A stretch of 64,000 nucleotides of DNA from Halicephalobus mephisto (Eukaryota > Nematoda > Chromadorea > Rhabditida > Panagrolaimidae), in NCBI GenBank assembly GCA_009193035.1, contig SWDT01000010.1, positions 806,001 through 870,000 of the forward strand, written 5' to 3'. Below, one piece after another: positions 22,590 through 34,360 of this stretch (positions are counted from its first letter, which is position 1; each line of letters begins with the position of its first letter). The notes below the pieces were generated by a model. The model saw nothing but the letters and a program-made list of their open reading frames with translations. It did not search any database and had not been told where the DNA came from. Position numbers and translations under genes: made by a program.

Positions 22590-23640
22590 TAGACCAAATG
22601 GCTCTGGTTCACGAGAGGAAAACTGGTCCGGCTTTTTTGAATTTCATTTTGATGACAACTCTCGTCTTCCTTTAGAATTCTGTTTTCATATATATTTTTG
22701 CATTTTCCTTACTCACTTACTATACTACAACGTAGTAATAAAAGATCCAAAACATTCTGGTTCACGAGAGGAAAAACTGGTCCAGTTTTTTTGAATTTCA
22801 TTTTGATGACAACTCTCGTCTTCATTCAGAATTCTGTTTTCATATATATTTTTGCATTTTCTTTACTCACTTACTGTACTACAACGTAGTAATAAAAGAT
22901 CCAAAACATTCTGGTTCACGAGAGGAAAACTGGTCCAGTTTTTTTTGAATTTTATTTTGATGACAACTCCTTATTTTCTGTTTCGACATTTTAGGTTATA
23001 TTTTCATATATATATTTATTGTATTTCCCATATTATTACCTATCTCTTACATCCGATAGTATCTGTAGACGATTTCAGATGATTCTGGTTTATAAGAAGG
23101 AAATTTTTGAATTTTCGTTTTGATTACAACTTTTAATTTTCATTTTCAACTTTTCAGATTTTGTTTTCATATATCTTTTTTGGGTTTTTCATTACTTACT
23201 TACTATATTATATAGTATTATTAAGGATCCATTCTGATATATAAAAAAATTCATATTTTTATTTTAATTATAACTTTTAATTTTTTTCAACTTTTCAGTT
23301 TTTTTTCATTTTTTTTGTTTTCTTTGTTATTATTCCTTTGTTACACTATATAATGCTAATAATAAGGGAAATAATTGTTTTAGACTCACTTTAGATCAGA
23401 AAAGACAAAATTGATCTGGGCGATGTGATTTTCGGACTTTATTTTTTAAACATCTTTTTAAATTTTATTTTCACATATATTTTCTACATTTTCACTTACT
23501 TTTTACACTATATAATGTCTATAAAAGACCCGGAATCACATGGAAGAAATCTGGCTCAGATTTTTTGAATTTTGTTTTGAAAATTTTTATTTTTTATCGT
23601 TTTTTACTTTGATTTCATATATCTCATTTTTCTTTATTAA
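22590..23640. repeat. Decaying tandem array of about 155-bp units, about 6-7 copies
   Basis: The unit includes CTGGTTCACGAGAGGAAAAC, TTTGAATTTCATTTTGATGA and ACTACAACGTAGTAATAAAA. The first three copies (from 22600, 22758 and 22912) are nearly identical; later ones degrade steadily to the right. Small plus-strand open frames here come from the array. Confidence 0.85.
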
Positions 23641-23686
23641 TATTTCCCTTTTACATTGTTCAACGTGATTAATGTTTGGCTACTTT

Positions 23687-25488
23687 TTACATAATTTGTA
23701 ATTTAACGTCTTCTTCGATACCGTATCGCGTTTTGTGTTCATCGAAAAGTCCCACCAATGCCCGGATGTATCTCTGATGGATCTTATCGACTAGATCTTG
23801 GGGAGGATCTGGATGATGTTCCATCTCAATTGGGGCGCCAACTGGAGATTTTCCACATGGATTGATATATGAACGAATCTGACTTACCTACAGTAGTAAT
23901 AGGGACGGGAAACGGCATCATCCCGAAGTACTTGTTGAACACCCCACATCCGGATAATATAGCCAAAGGAAAACCAAATTTTTTAAAAAAAAATTTTTGA
24001 AAATTCCGAATAATCGAGCCAGGCTCATTTGGGAACTGCTTGTATGTGGAATTTTCGCCGAAATTAAAAACTGGAACTAATTCGGCATTGTTCTGGATTG
24101 CTAGCCGGATAAATCCCTTTCTTTTTAGTAAAGTCAAATTGTAGTTGTCGCTGTGACTGTCGTATACCTCCTCAGCCCCTCCGGGAACGATGCAAACTAC
24201 CTGGCCTCGGGGTTGTTTTTTCAGTACATATTCGATGGATTCAGCGTCACTCGTGATCATACCTAATTTTTAATTTTTTTTATAAAAAAAAAACTTTATT
24301 CGAAGTTGTTTTTTGAAACAAATTGTGGGTGATTTTGTGGTTTATCAGACGGATATTGAGGATTTGTATTTGGTTTTTTTAAACGTTTTTGTAGAACGAA
24401 AAAAAATTAAATAAATGTTCGAAATTTCATATATCGAAAATTTAAAAAAATAAAATTGTTTTCTTATCTGTTCGTCGAAGTTTGACGACTCCATTTTGAA
24501 AATGTTTATTTTTTTTAACTTGTTCAAATTTAATAATTATTTTTCACAATTAAGCATATTTTTGTCATTGAGTACAGCTGTTTAATTATTTTTTCGAAAA
24601 AGATTACAAAAAAATTTAATCTTAAATTTAATTGTTTTTAAATTTTATTGTTTTAAAACATTGCTTAGCAGAAATAGAACAGATTCTGAATCTGTATTTT
24701 AAAAACTTTAAAATTTAAAATTATATAATTCAGTCGGAAAGATCACTTTGAGTAAGTAGATTTCTCTTATTAGTTAATTTTAATAATTATTTTCCACAAT
24801 TAAGCATATTTTTGTCATTGAGTACAGCTGTTTAATTATTTTTTCGAAAAAGATTACAAAAAATTTAATTTTAAATTTGATGGTTTTTAAATTTTATTGT
24901 TTTAAAACATTGTTTAGCAGAAATAGAACAGACTCTGAATCTGTATTTTAAAAACTTTAAAATTAAAAATTATATATAATTGAGTCGGAAAGATCACTTT
25001 GAGTAAAGTACTTTGTTAATTTTGTTTTTATTTAACAAACCTGCAGCTAATAAGAGTTCTCTTCGAATTGGGAACTTGAACTGCAAAGGGATAGTGACTA
25101 TATGAGGTTCCAACCCTGGGAAGAGCTCTGAGAATTTCGTGGCTTCTGTTCCGAAGTTTATCTGAGTGCCGAAACAGAGAACTCCATGAGGATGACATCC
25201 GAAAATGTAGTTTTTGTCGTTAGGTAAATCAACTGTTTTTATTAATTTTGTAGAAAAATATTGGGATAAATAACGCCAAATAACGTGATTTCTGAACCGG
25301 ATTAGGGATCTTCCGCCTTTTTTGGGTGTGTCTTTGTCGTAGAAATACCATATAACATATAAGGAAGCTACACCCCAAAATGGAGGAAATAGGACAAAAA
25401 TAATCGACAAAAAAATACTGTACAATGGAGACAGAAGGAAAAAATAAATTACAAGTGAAATTTTTTGGTAAATTTTAGGACCAAACAT
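23687..25488 (-). CDS. DGAT2/MGAT-family acyltransferase, paralogue A
   Basis: Exons 25041-25488, 23888-24262 and 23687-23841 give 325 residues, the normal DGAT2 size. These ER or lipid-droplet enzymes esterify diacylglycerol, monoacylglycerol or related acceptors with acyl-CoA. A hydrophobic hairpin at about residues 10-50 would anchor it. The catalytic HPHG motif is at 99-102 (FGCHPHGV). The rest of the signature is visible: RRELLLAAG, SDAESIEY, IVPGGAEE, RKGFIRLAI, PVFNFGEN and the C-terminal LVGLFDEHKTRYG. All motifs are intact. Its nearest relative is paralogue B 734 bp upstream on the same strand, with identical intron positions. The substrate cannot be told from sequence. Confidence 0.92.
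24525..25005. repeat. Direct duplication of about 230 bp inside acyltransferase A intron 1
   Basis: 24525-24755 and 24778-25005 are almost the same sequence, both containing AAGCATATTTTTGTCATTGA and ATCACTTTGAGTAA. A simple local duplication with no coding content. Confidence 0.85.
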
Positions 25489-25497
25489 AGTTGACTA

Positions 25498-25790
25498 TTA
25501 CTGTAAGGGAAATTGACTGGTCCTGCACGGGTGATAACTTCCTCAGTTTACTTTAATAATCCAACAATACAAAAGTAATTAATTATAACTTCTGATGATT
25601 CAGTGTTGTTGTTCGTTTTTCACTTTTGGATGACGTCACTGTTGTAAAGTGGCATACAAGTTGGGTTCTTTCGCTTCAGGAATTTTCGTTCTGAAAGCCT
25701 TCTTACTTTTCGCGACAATTCTATTAGATCTCGGTGAATCAATGTGGTTCCGCGCGGGATGAGGAGTATGAGAATTTCTTATTTATCCAA
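25498..25790. repeat. Dispersed repeat E, copy without minisatellite
   Basis: Matches the outer parts of 14715-15125: ACTGTAAGGGAA at the left; TTTCGCTTCAGGAATTTTCG and CTTTTCGCGACAATTC at the right. It lies between the two acyltransferase genes. Confidence 0.6.
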
Positions 25791-25799
25791 ACAATAAAA

Positions 25800-26070
25800 T
25801 TAAGCACAATAACTATATTAATAAGAAGTCAATGTTTAGTCTATGATATATAGTATGCCCACTGTCCAGTACGTAAGATATTTCCCTTCGAGACCCGGCT
25901 TCCTTATCCAGTAACCAGTTAGTACGTTAATATAACAAGAATTAAACACAACTATATATTGACAAATCAATACTCGATCTATCATATACAGTATGCCCGC
26001 TGTCCAACACTTAGGATATTTCCCTTCAAGACCTGGCTTCCTTATCCAGTAGCCAGTTAGCACACCGATG
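25800..26070. repeat. Dispersed repeat D, tandem dimer, inverted relative to 18330-18545
   Basis: Two copies of a unit containing GTATTTCCCTTCGAGACC-like and CTTATCCAGTAACCAGTTAG-like sequence. The minus-strand frame reading LTGYWIRKPGLEGKY twice is a by-product of the dimer. Confidence 0.8.
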
Positions 26071-26222
26071 TGAAAATCACTGTAAAATTGAAATTCTTAT
26101 AACTTAAGCCCTAAGGGCATGAATTTTAAATTTCGTTTCCAAGACAACCATACGTATTTTTTAATTACGTGGAATTTGCAAAAATACAAAAAACTAACAA
26201 ATGTTAATAGAAAATTTTTAGA

Positions 26223-28306
26223 TTACAGTATTCGCAAGTGAACGTGTTCTGGAACGTCGTATTTGAGCTTGTGATCTTCGAAAAGCTTAATCAAAGATTC
26301 TACGTACTGATTATGGAGGTTGTCGACTTCTTCTTTTGTAGGATTAGGGTTCTTTTTAGTATGTATAGGTGATCCGACTAAAACTAACATTTGATTACGG
26401 TGGTTTTTGAAGTGAAATTAATCATACAGTATTATTTTTTAAAATATTTAATTTCGTAAAAATGATTTTTTTCATCTTTAGACCAGTACTAAGGTCTGTA
26501 AAAAGTCGACATCAAAGTAAAACTAAATTTTTGGGCAATGATAGGATAGTCCAACTTGACGGAATATTGCAAGCAAACTGCAGATTTTACTTTGATTTCG
26601 ATGTTGACTGATTTAACTGTCGCAATCAAACTATTTTTGATATCGATTTATCTGTTTCAACTTTGCACGAAAAATGCAAGTTTTAATTTTACTTTGAAAT
26701 TTTTATATGAATCTAAAAATACCGACTGATTTGCCCAAATGTTGCGCGCAGACTGCAGTTTTGATTTTGATGTCAACTTGTCACAATATTGCAAGCAAAC
26801 TGCAGTTTTGATTTTGATGTCGACGTATATACTGGGATGTTGCAAGCAAATTGCGGTTTTGATGTCGATGTCTTTATAGATTTCGACACAGTTTTTAAAG
26901 TTACTTGATTGATTTTTTAGATTAATGGCTTAAAAAAGGAAAAATTGAGAATCAAAAATCCCAAAATAGGAATTGTTATCTTACCAACTGTAGTGATTTT
27001 AACGCTTTTTGGAATTATTCCAAAATGATTGTTGAAGAATCCCGCACCACAAACGAGTATAGGCGAAATTCCTGTGGCTCTTTTGATTACCGTCTGGACT
27101 TTTCTGACAAAAGATCCCCTTTCATTTGGAAGTTGATGATAAGTTTTGTTTTCTCCAAAGTTATAAACCGGGACTAAGCTGGCGCCATTTTTTATAGCTA
27201 GTTTAACAAAACCTTTTCGGTCTTTTAAAGTCAGATCGTAATTGTGAGAATGAGAATCCATGGCCTCCTCAGCCCCTCCGGGCACGATGGTCACGGCTCT
27301 TCCCTTGGGGGCGATGTTGAGAGCGTACTCGATGGATTCAGCATCACTAGGAATTAGTCCTGGAATTTTTAGGATTTTTTTATAAAAATCAATATTTTTA
27401 GGACTTTTTATAAAAATCAATATTTTTAGGATTTTTTATAAAAATCAATATTTTTAAGATTTTTTTTTATAAAAATCAGAATTTTTTGAAGACTTGTAGA
27501 AATTTCTGGAAGATTCTAGAAGTTCAACTTTTATAATTTCATAGAAATTTTAGAAATTCTAAAATTTCAAAAAAGTTTTTAGAGTTTAGTAGAAATTTTT
27601 GAAATTATGAAATCAAAAATTTCAACTTTTTTAGATTTCTGAACATTCCTGCCAAGAAAATTTCGTAAAATTTGTTTATTTTTATTTTTCACAACAATGC
27701 GATTTTGAAAGTTTTCCGAAATTCTAGAAATTTCTGTCACAAAAATTTTGAAATTTTAAAATTTTCATTAAAAAATTGTTTTTCTTTAAATTTTATTATT
27801 TAAAGAAATTGTTTTTTTTTTAATTTTTATATTATTATTTAAAACTTACCCATAAAAGTGAAAATTTCGCGATGAAGAGGAACGTAAAAATTAATCGGCA
27901 AAGTTACTAATCTGAATTTTAGGCCAGGGAAATTTTTTGCAAGTTCTGTAGCTTCGGTTCCAAAGCTCAAAATAGTCCCGATGCCTATGGCACCATGAGG
28001 ATGACAAGCAAAAATATAATTGTGATCACTTGATAATTCGGTAGTTTTGACTAATTCGGCATCAAAGTATTCTCCGCAATATTTCCATAATTTTAAATTT
28101 CGAACAAATCTGCTGGCCCTGCTGCCTTTCCAGGGAGTTTCTTTATCGTAATAGTACCATATACTGTACAAAAGTAAAATACCCCAAAGAAATGGATTAA
28201 ATAAAATATATAAAATTACAATACTAGATATGACTGGCATGCCTAAAAATAAAGGCAAAAAAGTTCTAATAATCAAATGAGGAAGAACTTTAACATTAGC
28301 TCCCAT
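26223..28306 (-). CDS. DGAT2/MGAT-family acyltransferase, paralogue B
   Basis: Exons 27850-28306, 26985-27359 and 26223-26377 give 328 residues. HPHG is at 102-105 (FACHPHGA). LHREIFTFMG, SDAESIEY, IVPGGAEE, RKGFVKLAI and PVYNFGEN follow in the family order. Exons 2 and 3 have exactly the same lengths (375 and 155) as in paralogue A, and intron phases agree, so the pair arose by tandem duplication after the introns were in place. I chose the ATG at 28306 (MGANVKVLPH), which matches the paralogue's length; an in-frame ATG at 28378 would add 24 residues but sits just upstream of a TTCTAG acceptor. Membrane hairpin at about residues 10-48. Confidence 0.92.
26480..26900. repeat. Dispersed repeat F in acyltransferase B intron 2
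   Basis: Irregular short repeats around TTGCGCGCA/ATTGCAAGCAAACTGCAG followed by TTTTGATTTTGATGTCGAC. Related stretches are at about 28770-29010 and 32300-32740. They carry the only frequent GCGCGC words in the region. Confidence 0.7.
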
Positions 28307-28489
28307 TTTTCGATAAAAATGAATGTTTGGCTTTGGCGAAAAAGAAAAACGGGAAAAACGGACGTTTCTAGAACACACATTATAGTCTAGTTTAGCCGAT
28401 TTCTAACATACTTGCTCCAAAGGTTCAGGTTGAATATCAATAATCACCTTTATCAAAAAAATTCGAAAGAACAAAAATATATTCAAGCA

Positions 28490-29300
28490 CGATTGTGTCT
28501 TAGATTTCTGTATCCAAATTTTAATACTTTTAATTCAAAAATGAAAACAATAATTAAATTTCAATAATTTCATATTTTTAGTTAAAGTTACTTTAGATAA
28601 ATTTTATTTTTTAAAAGTTTTGGTTCGAAATTTCAGATGTTCTTCGAATCGGGAATGAAACTCCAGAATCCAGGATTCTGAAGGTCGACTGTTGATTCTG
28701 ATTTCAGATTCGGAATTTACGAATATGATTACTGTGTTGTGAGTGCTTTTTTATCTTTAGTTGTGAAATTGGAGATTGTGCGACATTTGTGCCCTGTGTC
28801 GAGGTCTGTCACAATCTCGACTTCGAAATCAAATTATATATTTTTACAGTAATTAAGTAAGCCAACCAAATATTTTAAATATATTTGGAAGTCTTCATAG
28901 ATGAAATTATAACATGTCAACTAATCTGCTCCAATATTATCATCAAACTGCAGATTCTGACTTTGATGTTGATTTTTTGACAGATTTCGACACAGGACAC
29001 AAATGTCGCACAATCTCCAATTCCACAACTAAAATTAAACAAAAACACTCACAATATAGTAATCATATTCGTAAATTCTGAATCTGAAATCAGAATCAAC
29101 AGTCGACCTTCAGAATCCTGGATTCTGGAGTTTCATTCCCGATTCGAAGAACTTCTGAAATTTCGAACCAAAACTTTTAAAAAATAAAATTTATCTAAAG
29201 TAACTTTAACTAAAAATATGAAATTATTGAAATTTAATTATTCTTTTCATTTTTGAATTAAAAGTATTAAAATTTGGATACAGAAATCTAGGACATAAGT
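28490..29300. mobile_element. Fold-back element with arms of about 330 bp
   Basis: 28490-28830 and 28965-29300 are inverted copies of each other, including TTAGATTTCTGTATCCAAAT at the left and ATTTGGATACAGAAATCTAG at the right. About 130 bp separate the arms. Each arm contains the CAGAATCC(A/T)GGATTCTG core of the dispersed 300-bp repeat, and the loop side carries repeat F. No transposase is present, so it would be non-autonomous. Its right end touches the stop codon of the DB-domain gene. Confidence 0.8.
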
Positions 29301-29311
29301 GTCGTAGAACA

Positions 29312-32300
29312 TTAAGCACGTCGAAATCTGATTAAATCGTTCCAGAAACAAGATTTCATATTTTCGAATCTGTCAAAACACGGAATGTAGCTCGAGTCTA
29401 ATGGAGTAATATTCCCGGGACGCTGATCACAAAATGTTAAACATTTTTGTCCCGCTAATGTGGTTGTTACGGAATTTCTGACACAACATTCTCGGTGATC
29501 ACCGCCTTGAGCAGCACAAAATTGGATTTCTGACATTGCTTCGATTGGACAACCGTCTTGTTTGAAATACATTCTAGTTAACTGAAATTATTTTTGGAGA
29601 AAATAATCTTTTTAAGGCTACTGTAGGGAGTTCGGGGTGCCTGTAGGTACTTGAAAAATGAGTGGATTTTTTTGAAATTATTTTTATTTTTAAAGGAAAT
29701 AATGTTGCTAGGTTACTGTAGGGGTAGATGGGAGTTCGGGTACCTGTGGGTGTTTCATAACCATTGGCCCCAAAGGGTCAATAGCGGGTTTTGAATCTTA
29801 TGTAATCCTAATTTAGAAGTTTTCAGAGGCATTTAAGTAAATCAAATTTCCAAAAATGGATTACGAAATAACCATCACTAAAAACTAAAAATTTGAAGTT
29901 CTTTTCTAGAAATTCGCGTTGAGACAATTCCGCGAAAATAATAATTTTTGATTTTTATATTTACGAAATTACGAAATAATCATTATATAAAATAAAAATT
30001 TAGGCCACTTTTGGTTTCTAAAACCTTCTAAAAATTCATGTTAAAACAATTCCGAGAAAATAATAATTTTTTGATTTTTATATTTGTGAAATTACGAAAT
30101 CATGTAAGATTACGAAATAATCATTATATAAAATAAAAATTTAGGCCACTTTTTGATTTCTAAAACCTTCTAGAACTTCTTGTTAAAACAATTCCGCGAA
30201 AATAATAATTTTTTGATTTTTATATTTACGAAATTACGAAATCATGTAAGATTACGAAATAATCATTATATAAAATAAAAATTTAGGCCACTTTTGGTTT
30301 CTAAAACCTTCTAAAAATTCATGTTAAGACAATTCCGCGAAAGTAATTATTTTAAAATTTCCATAAATCTGATTATGATTAATCCCATCGCTTAAGCACC
30401 GGATTTTAAAAACCCTGGTCTCGACTGGAAAATTTTGAAAAATTTCTCTCAAGACGATTTCGTAATCATCGTTTTTTTTACTTTGTGGTTATATTACTTA
30501 CCGCGTCCTTCGTGTAAGTGTTGTAGTTACATTTTTGAAGACAAGCGTCGGGTAGTCTTCTGTCCATACAACATTCGAAAAATGCTTTATTTGGATTCTG
30601 AAAAATCATTTTTAGATGTTTTTTGAACGATTTCTGAGAGAAGCAGGATCATTTGAAGCCCGTCTTCGAGCTTTTTCCGCTGTTTTTTCGACAAATGGAG
30701 ATGATCATCGTGCTCGCGAACTTAACTATGGTGGAAAGGTTGGTTTATTTTTTTAATATTAAATTTCAATATTTCATATATCATTTTTAATTTTTAATCT
30801 TAATTGATATATTATTTTTGAATTTTAACCCTAGTTCATATATTATTTTTGAAGTTTAATCTTAGTTCATTTATTATTTTTGAATTTTAACCTTAGTTTA
30901 CATATTATTTCTAATTTTTAACCTTAGTTTACATATTATTTCTAATTTTAAACTTTAATTGATATATCATTTTTAATATTTAATTTTAGTTGATATATTA
31001 TTTCTAATTTTTAACCTTAGTTTACATATTATTTCTAATTTTAAACTTTAATTGATATATCATTTTTAATATTTAACTTTAGTTGATATATTATTTCTAA
31101 TTTTTAACCTTAGTTCATCTATTATTTTTGAATTTTAATCTTAGTTTACACATTATTTCTAATTTTTAATCTTTATATATCATTTCCAATTTTTAACTTT
31201 ACTTGATCTAAAATTTCTGAGTGCCTATTCCTGATATGCTATTTTAAATAACTAATTTTTATTATTTTAAACACCTAGTTTTGATTGATATATTGTTTTT
31301 AATAAAAAAATTTCACAGGATGTATTGTTTTACTTGTTTGACTTTTCAGATCTTACTACCTAACTCTGTTTTGGACCAGTTAGTTCGCTTGAATATTCAG
31401 TACCCAATGTTGTTCAAGTTGACCAACACGGAATCTCAAAGAACTACTCATTGCGGTGTTTTGGAATTCTCTGCTGACGAAGGTAAATGTTATCTGCCTG
31501 CTTGGGTATGTTGTTTAATTTGTTTAAAAATTATTAATGTTTTTCAGATAATGCGTCAATTGAGACTTCATGAAGGTGATCTGCTTTTGATTCAATACGT
31601 TTCACTTCCAAGTGCAACTTATGCGAAATTCAAGCCTCAATCAACGTCGTTTCTTCAGATTAGCAATCCTAGAGCTGTTTTGGAAGTAGAACTTCGAAAA
31701 TTTGCGTGTTTGACGAAAAACGATATTATCGCTGTTGAAGTAAGTCTTTTTTAAATTCGAAAATAAAGAAAAATTTCAGTATAATGATGAGATTTTGGAG
31801 TTGAAAGTGATCGAAGTCCAGCCGTCGTCTGCTGTAACGATTATCGAATGTGATATGAATGTGGAATTTGACGCTCCTGAAGGGTATGTCGAAGAAGATA
31901 ATAAATGTTCGAAAAAAGAAATGCCAGAAGCGCCATTGAAGGATTTGATCAAAAGTGAATCTAGATTTGAAGGTAAAGGAAAACGTTTGGATGGAAAAGG
32001 ACCGAAAAGAACTCCGCATGTTAGTGAATGTCAAGATGAAAAAATCCCAGAATTTTATGAATTACGTGAATTGGAGCCGAATTGTGATTATAAGCCGGGA
32101 TTATTAGTTTTTCCACGATATAACTACAAAAATAGGGTTACTCTCGAACGTGAATTGGCTGAAAAACAAAAAAGTACTTCGAGTGGCGGATTCAAGGCTT
32201 TTGAAGGAACAGGATACACTATTCGATCAAGAAGATAATTATTATGGTTGTACGGTAGTTGATCCCTAAGGGTGTTTCTTGTATTTCGTGAGATTTTTTT

Positions 32301-33968
32301 GTTCTTATATCAGTATTAAAGTTTGTAAATTAATCGACATTGAAATCAAAGTGAAATTTCTAAATAATAAGTCGAATTGCCTTAATGTTGCGCGCAAACT
32401 GCGGATTTTACGTTAATTGTGTTTTTATATAAATTTTTAATTTTATTTCGACTTATCTGCCTTAATGTTGCGCGCAAGCTGCGAATTTTGCTTTGATTTC
32501 GAAATTATGTGAAATCTAAAAACGTCAACCAATGTACTTTAATGTTGCGCGCAAAGTGCAATTTTTAATTTTATTTTGACTTTGATGTTGATTTATCTGC
32601 CTAAATATTGCGCGCAAAGTGCAGTTTTTACTTTAATTTCGAAATTATGTAAATCTAAAAATGCCAACTTATCTGCCTTAATGTTGCGCGCAAGCTGCGA
32701 ATTTTGCTTTGATTTCGACTGGTTTATGGACTTTGATACGGTTTTTTTGGTAATTGAATTAACTTAACATATTAGTTTTGTAAAAAATTTCGAAACGAAT
32801 ACGAGTTGAGAAGGGAAATGCCCTAAGGGAGCAATTGTGGTACGGCTAATATTATGTGAATTTCTTGTGATATTTTTTAAAATAAATAAAAATTACAATT
32901 TTAGCTGTCGGATGACGACGAATAAGAGCAGCCGTAGGTGAAGCAAATTCTAAATTATCCATTTCGTCGATTTCATAATTTTCATCGTTTTTAGCAGCTA
33001 ATCGGACTCGTTCAAGTTTTCGCAACATTTTCGATCCTCTAGATCTTTCTGGATGGAAATTTGGCGATCCAGAAGCTCGCATACGGTAACAACCTAAAAA
33101 TTTATTGTTTTTAAAAATTTAAATTTTAAAATTTAAACCATATGATCCACAGCCGTACATAGTGGCACAACGACCGCAGTTGTAGGGGGACTGGTAGCCA
33201 CCGTAATTACTGGGATATTGACTGTAGTAAGGATAGGAACCATAACAGTGGGGTTGAAGACCGCAGATCCCAGAAGCGGCACACTAAATTTAAAAAAGTT
33301 TAAAAAAATAAAATAAAAAATTAATTTATATATAAAAGTTTAAAAAAGTTTAAAAAAATAAAATAAAAAATTAATTTATATATAAAAGTTTAAAAAAATA
33401 AAAAAATAAAATAAAAAATTAATTTATATATAAAAGTTTAAAAAAATAAAATAAAAAATTAATTTATATATAAAAGTTTAAAAAAATAAAATAAAAAATT
33501 AATTTATATATAAAAGTTTAAAAAAATAAAATAAATTTATGTTTAAAAGTTTTAAAAAAATAAAATAAAAAATTAATTTATATTAAAACAATTAAAAGAA
33601 AATTAATTAAAAAAATTTATATTTAGAAACGTTAAAAAAAACAAATTTAAAAAAAACAAAATTTAAAATAAATCTAAAAAAAATTAAATTAAAAATAAAT
33701 TTAAAAAAAACAAAATAAAAAATAAATTTATATTTAAAAAAATAAAATAAATAAATTTATATTTAAAAAAAGTTTTTAAAAAATAAAATAAATTTATATT
33801 TAAAAAATTGTAAAACTTGAAAAAGTTAGAAAGATTGAATTTAATTTTTTAAATTAATTTTACTTTTTTAAATATGAATTTTATAATTAAAAATAAACTT
33901 ACAGTATCCGTTTCCAATGGCAAATTTATAAAAATAAAGAAAATTCCAATTATTTTAAATCCAATCAT
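29312..33968 (-). CDS. Secreted DB-domain protein, host of the nested ufd-1 gene
   Basis: Exons 33903-33968, 33139-33283, 32897-33093, 30502-30597 and 29312-29581 join with consistent phases to 257 residues. The first exon encodes a signal peptide ([17 protein letters not shown]). Exon 2 gives a Tyr/Gly/Cys-rich stretch ([20 protein letters not shown]...). The last two exons form the nematode DB module: [26 protein letters not shown], then [14 protein letters not shown] and [10 protein letters not shown], with its many conserved cysteines. DB proteins are secreted or cuticle-associated with unknown biochemistry. The third intron (30598-32896) contains ufd-1 on the other strand. The link across that intron rests on matching phase and on the lack of another signal-peptide exon for the DB part; it is inferred, not proven. 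Confidence 0.78.
29880..30345. repeat. Tandem repeat of about 120 bp, about 4 copies, in the DB gene's last intron
   Basis: The unit contains ACGAAATAATCATTATATAA, AATTTAGGCCACTTTTGG, TCTAAAACCTTCTAAAAATTC and ACAATTCCGCGAAAATAATA. The middle copies are nearly identical. Confidence 0.85.
30604..30615 (+). promoter_or_regulatory. Spliced-leader acceptor at the ufd-1 start
   Basis: CATTTTTAG directly abuts the ATG, leaving no 5' UTR, and only 18 bp separate it from the top of the opposite-strand DB exon. No cis exon is obvious, so trans-splicing is the simplest reading. Confidence 0.55.
30616..32238 (+). CDS. ufd-1: Ubiquitin fusion degradation protein 1 (UFD1), CDC-48 cofactor
   Basis: Partner of NPL4 that brings ubiquitylated clients to the CDC-48/p97 unfoldase, including in ERAD and replisome disassembly. 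Exons 30616-30738, 31350-31505, 31548-31739 and 31780-32238 give 309 residues, the usual length. The N-terminal double-psi-barrel/UFD1 domain is clear: [70 protein letters not shown] and [22 protein letters not shown] wording. The C-terminal part has [15 protein letters not shown] and [15 protein letters not shown], the p97/NPL4-binding tail. The extreme N-terminus ([24 protein letters not shown]) aligns with the FSTQYRCFSVS region of other UFD1s. The whole gene lies within an intron of the DB-domain gene. Confidence 0.94.
30770..31200. repeat. Tandem repeat of about 33 bp in ufd-1 intron 1
   Basis: The unit is roughly TTTAACCTTAGTTTACATATTATTTCTAA in a dozen variants. It makes up most of the 611-bp intron. 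Confidence 0.8.
32239..32896. repeat. ufd-1 3' flank filled by dispersed repeat F
   Basis: About 32310-32730 contains six loose repeats with CCTTAATGTTGCGCGCAA followed by CTGCGGATTTTAC-like sequence. The rest is AT-rich. On the minus strand this is still inside the DB gene's third intron. Confidence 0.7.
33290..33600. repeat. Tandem repeat of about 45 bp in DB gene intron 1
   Basis: Six or so copies of TTTAAAAAAATAAAATAAAA plus AATTAATTTATATATAAAAG. AT-only low-complexity sequence continues to about 33850. Confidence 0.85.
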
Positions 33969-34360
33969 ATTTGTTTTACTTTCAAAAATAATAAAAATAA
34001 AAAATTTACGATCAAAAAACTTATTCAATCAAAAATGCTAACAAAAGCAAAAATTCTAGAAAACCAAAATTTATTAAAAAGCCTCGGGCAGTTTTCTAAA
34101 CTTAGCCAAGGAACAATCGACCTTGTCCAAATCGAACCGGTTTTCGAGCAATTCTGAGGAAAAAAACCGTTTACGTAACGTTACAGCCACAGGCAATAAA
34201 AATAAAAAAATAAAAAACTTCGAAAATTACTTTTATAGAAATCTACAGTAACACTAATTGATTTAGTCTTACAGTAAGATATCCACTATTTTCAAAAACA
34301 GAGTACAACCAAGTCACGGTAGTATTCATCGAATAACAAATGATAAATAAACAAAATTCT
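33969..34360. other. Spacer between RanGAP and the DB-domain gene
   Basis: 392 bp between the RanGAP stop and the next start on the same strand. It holds the RanGAP 3' UTR and the DB gene's upstream region. The gap is longer than typical for a nematode operon. No feature is recognised. Confidence 0.4.

Noticed and set aside
22451..23082. Plus-strand frames repeating WFTRGKTGPVFLNFILMTTLV
   Set aside because: By-product of the 155-bp tandem array; no start context, splice structure or known domain.
25836..26063. Minus-strand frame LTGYWIRKPGLEGKY repeated twice
   Set aside because: Encoded by dispersed repeat D, which also occurs at 18330-18545 with the frame broken.
32852..33082. A separate short gene at the third DB-gene exon
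   Set aside because: It has acceptor and donor sites in phase with its neighbours and reads as an internal exon.
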